This document shows positions 10,030 to 17,292 of a stretch of 64,000 nt of DNA, piece after piece. Every line of letters starts with the position of its first letter. Position 1 is the stretch's first letter. Position numbers and translations under genes: made by a program. Location: the NCBI GenBank assembly GCA_038087035.1, contig CP051187.1:868001-932000 (forward strand), given 5' to 3'. Origin of the DNA: Gloeotrichia echinulata CP02. Its GTDB lineage: Bacteria; Cyanobacteriota; Cyanobacteriia; Cyanobacteriales; Nostocaceae. The notes beneath the pieces are model-generated. The model was not told where the DNA came from, did no database searches, and saw nothing but the letters and a program-made list of their open reading frames with translations.

Positions 10030-10100
10030 ATACAGCCATTTTCAGGTAAATAGACGACGCTTTTGGGGCGCAAGGACTTACGCCCCTACGAAGATATATT
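10030..10100. repeat. Degenerate copy of a GGGGCGCAAGG palindromic repeat
   Basis: It begins TACAGCCATTTTCAGGTAAA and contains GGGGCGCAAGGACTTACGCC. Both parts resemble the repeat at 10637-10738, so this is a diverged or partial copy of the same MITE-like family. It is non-coding. Confidence 0.6.
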
Positions 10101-10339
10101 AGCTTTGCCTAAGTAATCATACAAGAGAAACAAATATTTACAACATCAAAAATATACATTTTTAGCTAATTTTTTCCTTCCTATAGAGCATTTAATACTG
10201 CTTGGTTAAGCTATTTTTTGGCATCATAGACAACGATATTTCAAGGATTTCAGCATACTTGATTTCCAAAACCTACGCAGTATTGACAGAGGAGCAGATT
10301 TCTCCAACCGCTAAATAAGTAATAAGGAAAGAATTATAG

Positions 10340-10624
10340 GTAATACCAACCATCGGTGTAGCAAAATCCTTATTTATTGGTGAGCATGAGAAATTACCAG
10401 AAACAAAAGGTAGCTGGCAACCATTGATACATCATGGTGAAACCATTGGAGCAGTTTTGCGATCGCGCACAGGAGTAAAACCTCTGTACGTCTCCAGTGG
10501 TCATCGCATCAGTTTACCTACAGCAATTGACTACGTACTACGCTGCACACCAAAATATCGACTACCCGAAACTACCCGCATTGCTGATAAATTAGCATCT
10601 GCAAGATCAGCGACTCACAAATAA
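10340..10624 (+). pseudogene. nfi: Endonuclease V (nfi) C-terminal remnant
   Basis: About 94 codons remain open after an in-frame TAG at 10337. The translation runs through PTIGVAKSLFIGE and GVKPLYVSSGHRISL to YRLPETTRIADKLAS, which are the conserved C-terminal blocks of endonuclease V, a repair nuclease that cuts next to deaminated purines. Intact family members are about 220 aa, so the N-terminal half with most catalytic carboxylates is missing. I found no convincing N-terminal part upstream, where the sequence is repeat-like and AT-rich. A short TTG-initiated product from 10424 is formally possible but would be inactive. Confidence 0.8.
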
Positions 10625-10636
10625 AAATATCTCATA

Positions 10637-10738
10637 TACAGCATATTTCAGGTAAATGAGGTACGCCGGTAGGGGCGCAAGGCCTTGCGCCCCTACAATT
10701 ATCTGTACCTCACCAACTTGCAATCTGCTGTAAGTAAG
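10637..10738. mobile_element. MITE-like element with a central 28-bp palindrome
   Basis: Imperfect terminal inverted repeats of about 27 bases (left ACAGCATATTTCAGGTAAAT, continuing GAGGTAC; the right end is its near-complement, ending TGCTGT) enclose the perfect palindrome at 10669-10696, half-site GTAGGGGCGCAAGG. The palindrome recurs at 13776 and, rearranged, at 14843. The length is about 100 bases and there is no coding capacity. Confidence 0.75.
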
Positions 10739-10856
10739 CTGATTATTTTTTTGAGAAGTTTTTTCTCAATACTTGCTTGCTCCTGCCCAATCATGTTAGT
10801 AATCCCACAGTAAGGAGTTGTAGTAACTCAATAAAAGTTACGGTCAGTAAAAATAT

Positions 10857-11420
10857 ATGAACGCACTAACTTTACAGTGGCACGATGCAGGTCAAGATAA
10901 AACACAGCAAATTTCCGATCAACAACCAAGCAAAAATCCGGGAACAGTCCGCATCGGTCGAGATCCACGACTGTGCGACATTGTTCTGAGTAATCCTACT
11001 GTATCCGGTCTGCACGTAGAAATATTTTTTCACCCCCAGCAGCAACGCTTTTATATCAGAAACCTGCGCGGGGATCAAAATCCCCCTGTCATAGATCAAC
11101 AAAAACTCCCTCAAGGCGAAGCTCCTTTAAGCGACGATAGCACTATTTATTTGGGACAAATGGAACTCAAAGTTACTAGTGTATTGATTAACACCATTCC
11201 GCCAACAATTTTAGAACCACCACAACCACATACACCGCCAATACAACCACCACATCACCACCATTTACCGAAAACCCAGCCATCCTCACCAGGAGTTTAT
11301 GGCTTAGAGTGTCCCAAATGTCATAAAGTCTCTCCACCACAAAACCTGCAAATTGGCTGTCCCTGGTGTGGTACATCTTTAGCCGCAGCAGTAAGTGTGT
11401 TGGTAGCACCGAATAATTAG
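10857..11420 (+). CDS. FHA-domain protein with C-terminal zinc ribbon
   Basis: 187 aa. Residues about 25-105 form a forkhead-associated domain, with the phosphothreonine-binding signature GTVRIGRDP and NPTVSGLHVEI visible. A Pro/His-rich linker follows (about 115-150), then a C-terminal CPKC-x(n)-CPWC zinc ribbon. FHA domains bind phosphothreonine partners, so a role in Ser/Thr kinase signalling is likely; the partner is unknown. The next gene in the same direction also starts with an FHA domain, separated only by a heptamer array, so the two probably act together. No signal peptide or membrane segment is seen. Confidence 0.85.
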   Translation: MNALTLQWHDAGQDKTQQISDQQPSKNPGTVRIGRDPRLCDIVLSNPTVSGLHVEIFFHPQQQRFYIRNLRGDQNPPVIDQQKLPQGEAPLSDDSTIYLGQMELKVTSVLINTIPPTILEPPQPHTPPIQPPHHHHLPKTQPSSPGVYGLECPKCHKVSPPQNLQIGCPWCGTSLAAAVSVLVAPNN

Positions 11421-11423
11421 ATT

Positions 11424-11725
11424 GTCAGTTGTCAGTTGTCATTTGTCATTTGTTTATTTTCTAATGACCAATGACCAATGACCAATAACTAATGACTAAT
11501 GACCAATAACCAATAACCAATAACAAATGACCAATAACCAATAACCAATAACAAATGACCAATAACCAATAACAAATGACCAATAACCAATAACCAATAA
11601 CAAATGACCAATGACCAATGACCAATGACCAATGACCAATAACTAATGACCAATGACCAATAACTAATGACCAATGACAAATGACAAATAACCAATAACC
11701 AATAACCAATAACAAATGACCAATG
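11424..11725. repeat. ATGACCA/ATAACCA heptanucleotide array containing start codons
   Basis: A short GTCAGTT/GTCATTT section (11424-11452) is followed by about 37 tandem 7-mers of the type CAATGAC, CAATAAC and AAATGAC. The unit contains ATG, and because the period is 7 these ATGs fall in all three frames in turn. The last one in the correct frame, at 11723, is the start codon of the downstream FHA/oxidoreductase gene. Confidence 0.95.
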
Positions 11726-13681
11726 ACAAACCTACAAATTCAATTGAGTTGGGATGACCCCGCTACGGGAGAACGGCAAGAACCAAGGTATAGTTTACCT
11801 ATCGCCTTTGGTCGAGAATTCGCCCGCTTACCGGCGGAAGTAGGGGGACAACGTGTTTCGCGCAAGGTGTTGAATAGTAACGAAGTTTCTCGCTACCATG
11901 CCCTCATTGACTGGGAACAAAATCAGGTGGTAGTGATTGACCAAGGCAGTGTTAATGGTATATCTGTCAACGGTCAACGTCAAACGCGCAGTGTTCTGGC
12001 TAATGGCGATACGTTGCAAATTGGGCCTTATATGATGACGGTGACATTTGGTGTCAACACACCAGCACCATCGCCTAATCCCATTTCCGCAATTCATTTT
12101 AACCCGAATACCAACTTACCAGACCCCAGCATCCCAGCCGCCCGACCTGTAACACCCTTGGGGAGCAATTTCCCACCGCCAGCCTTTGGGGCGCAACAGG
12201 TCGCCGTCCAAGCCCTTCATGCTACAGGTTTACCAGTAGATGAACGTGATTATCTCGCGATTGGGGCTGGACTAGGTAGTTTTATTTGGACTGATTTGCT
12301 ACGAATTAGCGGTGTCCGTGCTGATAAAATTTTGGCTTTGGGATTAGAACCAGAACCCTATGCTCGTTATAAGCGTCTGTGTCTAAATTCCCAAATTCCT
12401 TTATATGAAAGACTACGATCTAATTCTGACTCCTGTCCTGATAATATTTGGGGCTGGCCTAGTTATGCTTTACGGGAATTTTGGCATGATTTCACCACAG
12501 GTAAGCTGAACACCGCATTCAAGTATTTATGGCAGGTGTTTGCTGAACCTACCTTAGCAGAAACTTATACACCCCGTGCCAGTAATGTCTTTGATTCTAT
12601 AGATCGCGAAGCCAAGCGCATTGGCTGGGAGCAAATTTATCGCTATGGGCGAGTTAGGGCTATTCGCAAAACTGATGATGGTAGATATTGTGTAGCTTAT
12701 TCTCGCGGACGTGGGGATTATGCTTTTGTCGTTACACGTTATTTACATTTATCTACTGGGTATCCAGCCATTCAGTTTTTGCCAGATTTGCAAGCTTATA
12801 GAGAAAAATATCAAGATTTTAAGTCTGTTGTCAATGCTTATGAAGCACATGATCATGTTTATGAACAGTTAGAAAGACTTGGTGGTACTGTATTAATTCG
12901 CGGACGGGGAATTGTGGCTTCGCGGATTGTGCAGCGAATTTTTGAAGCTAGAAAGAAAAATCGTAATATTACAGTATTGCATTTAATGCGATCGCCTAAA
13001 CCCCAAGGCAACACATTCCAAAAAGCCACCCGTCTCGTCAAAAATCATTACGAATTTCAACCCTTTAACTGGCCCAAAGCTTGTTGGGGTGGTGAACTTC
13101 GGGTAATGTTAGAAAAAGCTACTCCCGATGAACGTAAAAGCTTACTCGCAGACTGGGGCGGTACCACCACCGCCGACCGTCAAGACTGGCAGCAAATTAC
13201 TGAACAAGGTTTAAAAGAAGGCTGGTATCAAATTACCTTCGGCGAAGTGCTGCGTGTAGAACGGGATGCCCAAAATCGCACCATTACCCATATCCAAGAA
13301 ACAGGCTTTGGGGAAATGAAACTGGCAGCTGATTTTATTGTTGATGCTACTGGTTTAGATGCCAAAGTCAATGCCAGTCCCCTACTAGAAGATTTGGTGA
13401 AACATTATAACCTGCCGCTAAATCACCTGGGACGGCTCGTAGTAGCCAATAACTTTGAGTTAGTAGAAATGCGTAACGGCAAAGGTCAAATCTATGCCGC
13501 AGGGGCAATTACCCTGGGTGGTCCCTATGCAGCCGTCGATAGTTTCCTCGGTTTACAGTATGCTGCATTAGTCGCCGTCGATGGACTCGTCAGCGCCCGT
13601 GCTACTGGAGTACATCGTTTAAATACCCTCAGTTCCATAGGACAATGGTTGAAGTGGGTATTCAATCAATCCCCTTCGTGA
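11723..13681 (+). CDS. FHA domain fused to an FAD/NAD(P)-binding oxidoreductase-like protein
   Basis: 652 aa. The N-terminal FHA domain spans about 15-110 (AFGREF, NEVSRYHALIDW, DQGSVNGISVNG). After a Pro-rich linker (about 115-160) comes a large two-dinucleotide-fold region. DYLAIGAGLGSFIWTDLL has a GxGxGS-type FAD-binding motif, and GGTVLIRGRGIVASRIVQRI a second nucleotide-binding motif. ADFIVDATGLD and a C-terminal GQIYAAGAITLGGPYAAVDS resemble the FAD-closing motif of flavin monooxygenases and lysine/ornithine hydroxylase-like proteins. The reaction is not identifiable. The start codon lies inside the upstream heptamer array, and no Shine-Dalgarno sequence is evident. The pairing with the preceding FHA gene suggests a phospho-regulated redox enzyme. 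Confidence 0.85.
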   Translation: MTNLQIQLSWDDPATGERQEPRYSLPIAFGREFARLPAEVGGQRVSRKVLNSNEVSRYHALIDWEQNQVVVIDQGSVNGISVNGQRQTRSVLANGDTLQIGPYMMTVTFGVNTPAPSPNPISAIHFNPNTNLPDPSIPAARPVTPLGSNFPPPAFGAQQVAVQALHATGLPVDERDYLAIGAGLGSFIWTDLLRISGVRADKILALGLEPEPYARYKRLCLNSQIPLYERLRSNSDSCPDNIWGWPSYALREFWHDFTTGKLNTAFKYLWQVFAEPTLAETYTPRASNVFDSIDREAKRIGWEQIYRYGRVRAIRKTDDGRYCVAYSRGRGDYAFVVTRYLHLSTGYPAIQFLPDLQAYREKYQDFKSVVNAYEAHDHVYEQLERLGGTVLIRGRGIVASRIVQRIFEARKKNRNITVLHLMRSPKPQGNTFQKATRLVKNHYEFQPFNWPKACWGGELRVMLEKATPDERKSLLADWGGTTTADRQDWQQITEQGLKEGWYQITFGEVLRVERDAQNRTITHIQETGFGEMKLAADFIVDATGLDAKVNASPLLEDLVKHYNLPLNHLGRLVVANNFELVEMRNGKGQIYAAGAITLGGPYAAVDSFLGLQYAALVAVDGLVSARATGVHRLNTLSSIGQWLKWVFNQSPS

Positions 13682-13775
13682 CACTCCCACCTCTAGAAGG
13701 ATACCACTGGCAAATGGTAGGTTTAACCCCTCATCGCACCGTCAAATCAGGGTTTTTGGAGTCGTTTGATGATCT

Positions 13776-13803
13776 GTAGGGGCGCAAGGCCTTGCGCCCC
13801 TAC
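13776..13803. repeat. Perfect 28-bp palindrome of the GGGGCGCAAGG family
   Basis: Half-site GTAGGGGCGCAAGG and its exact complement, identical to the core at 10669-10696. It lies in the 414-base gap 13682-14095, which otherwise holds AT-rich sequence and a half-site-like GTGCCGTGCCCCTACGAC (about 13961-13980). No gene is seen in the gap. It may act as a terminator after the FHA/oxidoreductase gene. Confidence 0.85.
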
Positions 13804-14095
13804 CCATCAATCGTCCTCGCAGATAGAACCACAACTAGTTATCAACCCCACCCCTAGATTCGTGTAAAAACAACTGATAACTCAATACAAGGATGTTAGA
13901 CTCCAATGGTATACAGTGTAGGGAACATCCAAAATCTTTTCTTCTAATGACAATTTTATTCGTGCCGTGCCCCTACGACAATTTTCGTTAACTGAACTGT
14001 ATTGACTGACAACTAACAAGCGAGAGTCAAAAGATAGCGATTAATGGTATAGAAATGTATAGAAACTTGTCAAAATATAAAATATAGTCTTTTAA

Positions 14096-14824
14096 ATGCA
14101 AACATTTCTACCTCCTTCCTCAATGCAGCTGTCTTTAGCACCAAACCAATGTCAGCCTTTGAAGATTATCGCGCTGGGGGATAGCTTAATTTATGGATTC
14201 GGCGATCCCGAAACAGGAGGCTGGGTTGAACAACTGCGGCGTTCTTGGATGTTACCAAATAGCGCCGGTCACATACTTTATAATTTGGGAGTGCGAGGCG
14301 ATCGCACACAACAAGTAGCACAAAGACTAGAAGTAGAATTTCGTCATCGGGGTGAACTGCGAAATCGTGTTCCCGACTTGATTATTTTGTCAGTCGGGGT
14401 AAATGATTCCGCCAGGCTAGCTCGTCCCAATGGTCGAAATCACACCGACTTTACTTTATTTGAATCAGAAATTGCCGCATTACTAGACCAAGCACAGCAA
14501 CTCTGTCCCGTACTATTTGTAGGTATGGTACCAGTTGATGAAGCCAAAATGCCATTCCTCGATTGCTTCTACTTCAATCATACCGACCAGCACCGCTACA
14601 AAGAAGCTACATGCATTGCTTGTAGCCAAAGACAAATTCCCTATCTCGATATTTTCCAGCAATGGATGGCGCGGGGTGAAACTTGGAGGCACAAACATAT
14701 CAGCCAAGATGGTCTTCATCCTAACACACTAGGCTATCAAGCCTTATTAGCAGATGTAATTAACTGGGAACCCCTAGCTAAATATCATGCTCCACAAATA
14801 AGGGATTACAACAAAATTCATTGA
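14096..14824 (+). CDS. SGNH/GDSL-family hydrolase (esterase or lipase-like)
   Basis: 242 aa. It has the block I motif IIALGDSLIYGFGD (nucleophilic Ser), block III LSVGVNDSAR (Asn of the oxyanion hole) and the C-terminal DGLHPNTLGY with the Asp and His of the catalytic triad, so all key residues are present. Family members hydrolyse ester or thioester bonds of lipids, carbohydrates or arylesters; the substrate here is unknown. No signal peptide is obvious, so it is probably cytoplasmic. The gene stands alone, followed by the palindrome-derived tandem repeat at 14843. Confidence 0.88.
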   Translation: MQTFLPPSSMQLSLAPNQCQPLKIIALGDSLIYGFGDPETGGWVEQLRRSWMLPNSAGHILYNLGVRGDRTQQVAQRLEVEFRHRGELRNRVPDLIILSVGVNDSARLARPNGRNHTDFTLFESEIAALLDQAQQLCPVLFVGMVPVDEAKMPFLDCFYFNHTDQHRYKEATCIACSQRQIPYLDIFQQWMARGETWRHKHISQDGLHPNTLGYQALLADVINWEPLAKYHAPQIRDYNKIH

Positions 14825-14842
14825 TTTGAACCCCAGACCAAC

Positions 14843-14921
14843 GTAGGGGCGCAAGGCCTTGCGCCCACACAAGGCCTTACGCCCACACAAGGCCTTGCGC
14901 CCACACAACGCCTTGCGCCCC
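14843..14921. repeat. Tandem expansion of the GCGCAAGG palindrome
   Basis: The dispersed palindrome GTAGGGGCGCAAGGCCTTGC begins here, but its right half is expanded into about four 18-base units of the type GCGCCCACACAAGGCCTT, closing with GCGCCCCG. This looks like local slippage or recombination inside one repeat copy. An open frame runs through it into the next gene (RPHKALRPHKAL...), but the family-like protein starts later, at 14958. Confidence 0.85.
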
Positions 14922-14957
14922 GAACCACTCCCAACTCCTAATTATAATCTCTTTGTT

Positions 14958-15392
14958 ATGACTCCAACTTTATTAGGTCGCTGGCAAACTCGATTATTAT
15001 TACTTGCAACTGTAGGCGTATTAGTATCCTTACCCTTTGCAACCGGTCTAATTGCTTCTAATCCTAACTCCGTTTATTTCTGGATACTTGGCTATGTCGC
15101 CATCTTTGGCTTAGGCTGGGATTTCGTTTATGACAAACTCCAAAAATATCGCTGGGACAGAGACTGGCCAGCAGCTTTTCAACTAGGTGCTGGTATTTGG
15201 GAATTAATATTTGTTTTCTGTGGCGTAAAACTTTTTGGTTTTTTACCAATACCTGTACCCAAAGACCTTTTACCACCTCAAGTTTTCTTATTGCACTATA
15301 GCCTTGTGTGGCTAGCAGTTTTTATTACATCCCAAAGCCTCATGAGAATTATCTTTCCCCGTTGGCGTTTCCGGGGTGGCGAATGGCTATAA
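14958..15392 (+). CDS. Small integral membrane protein of unknown function
   Basis: 144 aa from the ATG at 14958. I chose this start because the upstream in-frame part is translated repeat. Four hydrophobic segments are visible: about 12-32 (LLLLATVGVLVSLPFATGLI), 37-57, 73-95 and 108-128. A conserved-looking polar stretch with DRDWPAAFQLGAGIWE follows the second. The C-terminus is basic (RWRFRGGEW). I do not recognise a family. It is probably a cyanobacterial inner- or thylakoid-membrane protein, possibly co-transcribed with the SGNH hydrolase. Confidence 0.65.
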   Translation: MTPTLLGRWQTRLLLLATVGVLVSLPFATGLIASNPNSVYFWILGYVAIFGLGWDFVYDKLQKYRWDRDWPAAFQLGAGIWELIFVFCGVKLFGFLPIPVPKDLLPPQVFLLHYSLVWLAVFITSQSLMRIIFPRWRFRGGEWL

Positions 15393-15439
15393 CAAATCAC
15401 TCAGAACTTAAGTAGGTCGGCGCAAATAAACCGTACGGT

Positions 15440-15680
15440 CGAGGGTCGTCATTTGTCCTTTGTCATTGGTCATTGGTAAGAGTTTCAGGCTTGTTTACTT
15501 TTCTTAACATAGTTTGGTTTATTTCTGCCTACTTACTTACAGCAGTTTTCATATATTTAGACCACACACTGATATCTGTACTTCTTTGTTCTTTTGTTCC
15601 TTTGTTCCTTTGTTCCTTTGTTCCTTTGTTCCTTTGCGCCTTTGCGCCTTCCCTACGGGACGCTGCGCGAATGCGTGAGA
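15440..15680. repeat. Repeat-filled gap: heptamers, TTTGTTCC octamer run and GCG-rich palindrome
   Basis: The gap 15393-15747 holds GTCATTT/GTCCTTT/GTCATTG heptamers (about 15448-15478), about six TTTGTTCC-type octamers (about 15586-15637) passing into TTTGCGCC, and a dispersed CCCTACGGGACGCTGCGCGA element (about 15652-15672) that has relatives at 23789, 23842 and 60045. No gene is supported. Confidence 0.8.
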
Positions 15681-15747
15681 TATAAAAATGTGGTTCATTT
15701 AATCTCAGGTGCTGTAATCTCGCCATTGATTCAATCAAAGAAATCAA

Positions 15748-17037
15748 ATGTCAAACTTTGAACTGGTAATTAAGCTATTTCTGCAAATCACTGTGATTTT
15801 AACGACTTGTCGCATCGCTACCATTCTAGGACGACGTTATCTTGGACAAACCGGTGTTGTTTGCGAAATGATCGCAGGTGTCATGCTCGGTCCTTCACTA
15901 TTCGGCTTGATAGCACCAGATTTGCAACAATGGCTATTTCCTAAGCTTCCTATCTTGATTTTGGGAGGGGAAAAAATTCCTCACCCATCCATGTCAATTT
16001 TATATGCCATCAGCCAAATTGGGTTAGTAATTTATATGTTTTTGATTGGGTTAGAGTTCAATACCAAACTCTTAAGACACCATATCAAAAGCGCAGGATT
16101 GCTATCTGCAGCGGGAATCATCACACCATTTATTTTAGGTGCGATCGCATCTTTTGGTTTACACCAAAATGGGGCTTTTTTCCAACCAAATGTCACCTCT
16201 TGGGCTGCAGCCTTGTATCTAGGTGCATCAATGACAATCACAGCTTTTCCTATGTTAGCTCGCATTATCTACGAACGCGGACTGACAAAAACTCGTTTTG
16301 GTACATTAGCCCTCGGCGCAGCTGCAATGGATGATGCTGTGGCTTGGTGTTTACTAGCAATTGTTCTTGCTAGTGTTAAAAATTCTCTCACCATTGCTAT
16401 TTTAGCAATTGGTGGTGGTATTATCTATGTGATTTTGGCAATATTTCTCGGACAACCTTTACTAAAAATATTTACGCGGCTGACAAAACGCGATGCCGGT
16501 GTCAGCAGAGAAACCCTCACCTTATTATTGATAATTATATCGTTCTGTGCCTGGTTTACCGATGTCACAGGTATCTATGCCATATTTGGCGCCTTTGTCT
16601 TGGGTGCAGCTATGCCACGTGGCGAATTCGCCGAAAAAATTCGTCAACAAACTGAGTTTTTTACCACTTCGTTTTTATTGCCATTTTTCTTTGTATTCTC
16701 CGGTTTGAATACTCAAATCGGACTGGTGAACACCCCAGCTTTGTGGGGAATTACAGCTTTAATTTTGGTAATTGCTATTCTCGGTAAAGGCATTGCTTGT
16801 ACACTAGCAGCAAAATTCGCCGGCGAAAATTGGCGAGAATCAGCAACTATTGGCTCTTTAATGAATGCTCGCGGTTTAATGGAGCTAATTATCCTCAACA
16901 TCGGTTTGGAACAAGGTATAATTACTCCAACTTTATTTACTATCATGGTGATTATGGCCATTGTAACTACACTCATGGCATCACCACTGGTTGGTTTTTT
17001 GTTGCGCGGCACAACTTATGAAAATTCCCCCACTTAA
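15748..17037 (+). CDS. CPA2-family cation/proton antiporter
   Basis: 429 aa, strongly hydrophobic with about 12 membrane segments. Family blocks include GEMIAGVMLGPSLFG-like EMIAGVMLGPSLFG near the N-terminus, GASMTITAFPMLARI, and ALGAAAMDDAVAWCLLA carrying the paired Asp residues typical of Na+/H+ or K+/H+ exchangers. It has no cytoplasmic regulatory domain, unlike the next gene. The product should exchange Na+ or K+ for protons at the plasma or thylakoid membrane. It lies 255 bases upstream of a second CPA2 gene in the same direction and may be co-expressed with it. Confidence 0.92.
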   Translation: MSNFELVIKLFLQITVILTTCRIATILGRRYLGQTGVVCEMIAGVMLGPSLFGLIAPDLQQWLFPKLPILILGGEKIPHPSMSILYAISQIGLVIYMFLIGLEFNTKLLRHHIKSAGLLSAAGIITPFILGAIASFGLHQNGAFFQPNVTSWAAALYLGASMTITAFPMLARIIYERGLTKTRFGTLALGAAAMDDAVAWCLLAIVLASVKNSLTIAILAIGGGIIYVILAIFLGQPLLKIFTRLTKRDAGVSRETLTLLLIIISFCAWFTDVTGIYAIFGAFVLGAAMPRGEFAEKIRQQTEFFTTSFLLPFFFVFSGLNTQIGLVNTPALWGITALILVIAILGKGIACTLAAKFAGENWRESATIGSLMNARGLMELIILNIGLEQGIITPTLFTIMVIMAIVTTLMASPLVGFLLRGTTYENSPT

Positions 17038-17292
17038 GCAAAGTTGGGTATAAAATGGAGTAGCTAATCAATTGAGATGAATTACATAGGGCTAGTGCAA
17101 ATTACTCAGTCTGTTTACCGTAAACTTAAAAATTCATCCCAGTTCATTTTTAACTACTATTACTGTGTTGTCACAACAATTTACATCACAATCTAGAGTG
17201 AATGAAGCATGGGTGTAGCAAAAAAGGTTGACATTTTCTAGAGATTTAAAGAATCATCTTAGAAAAACCGGATAGTCACTTTCGAGGGAACC

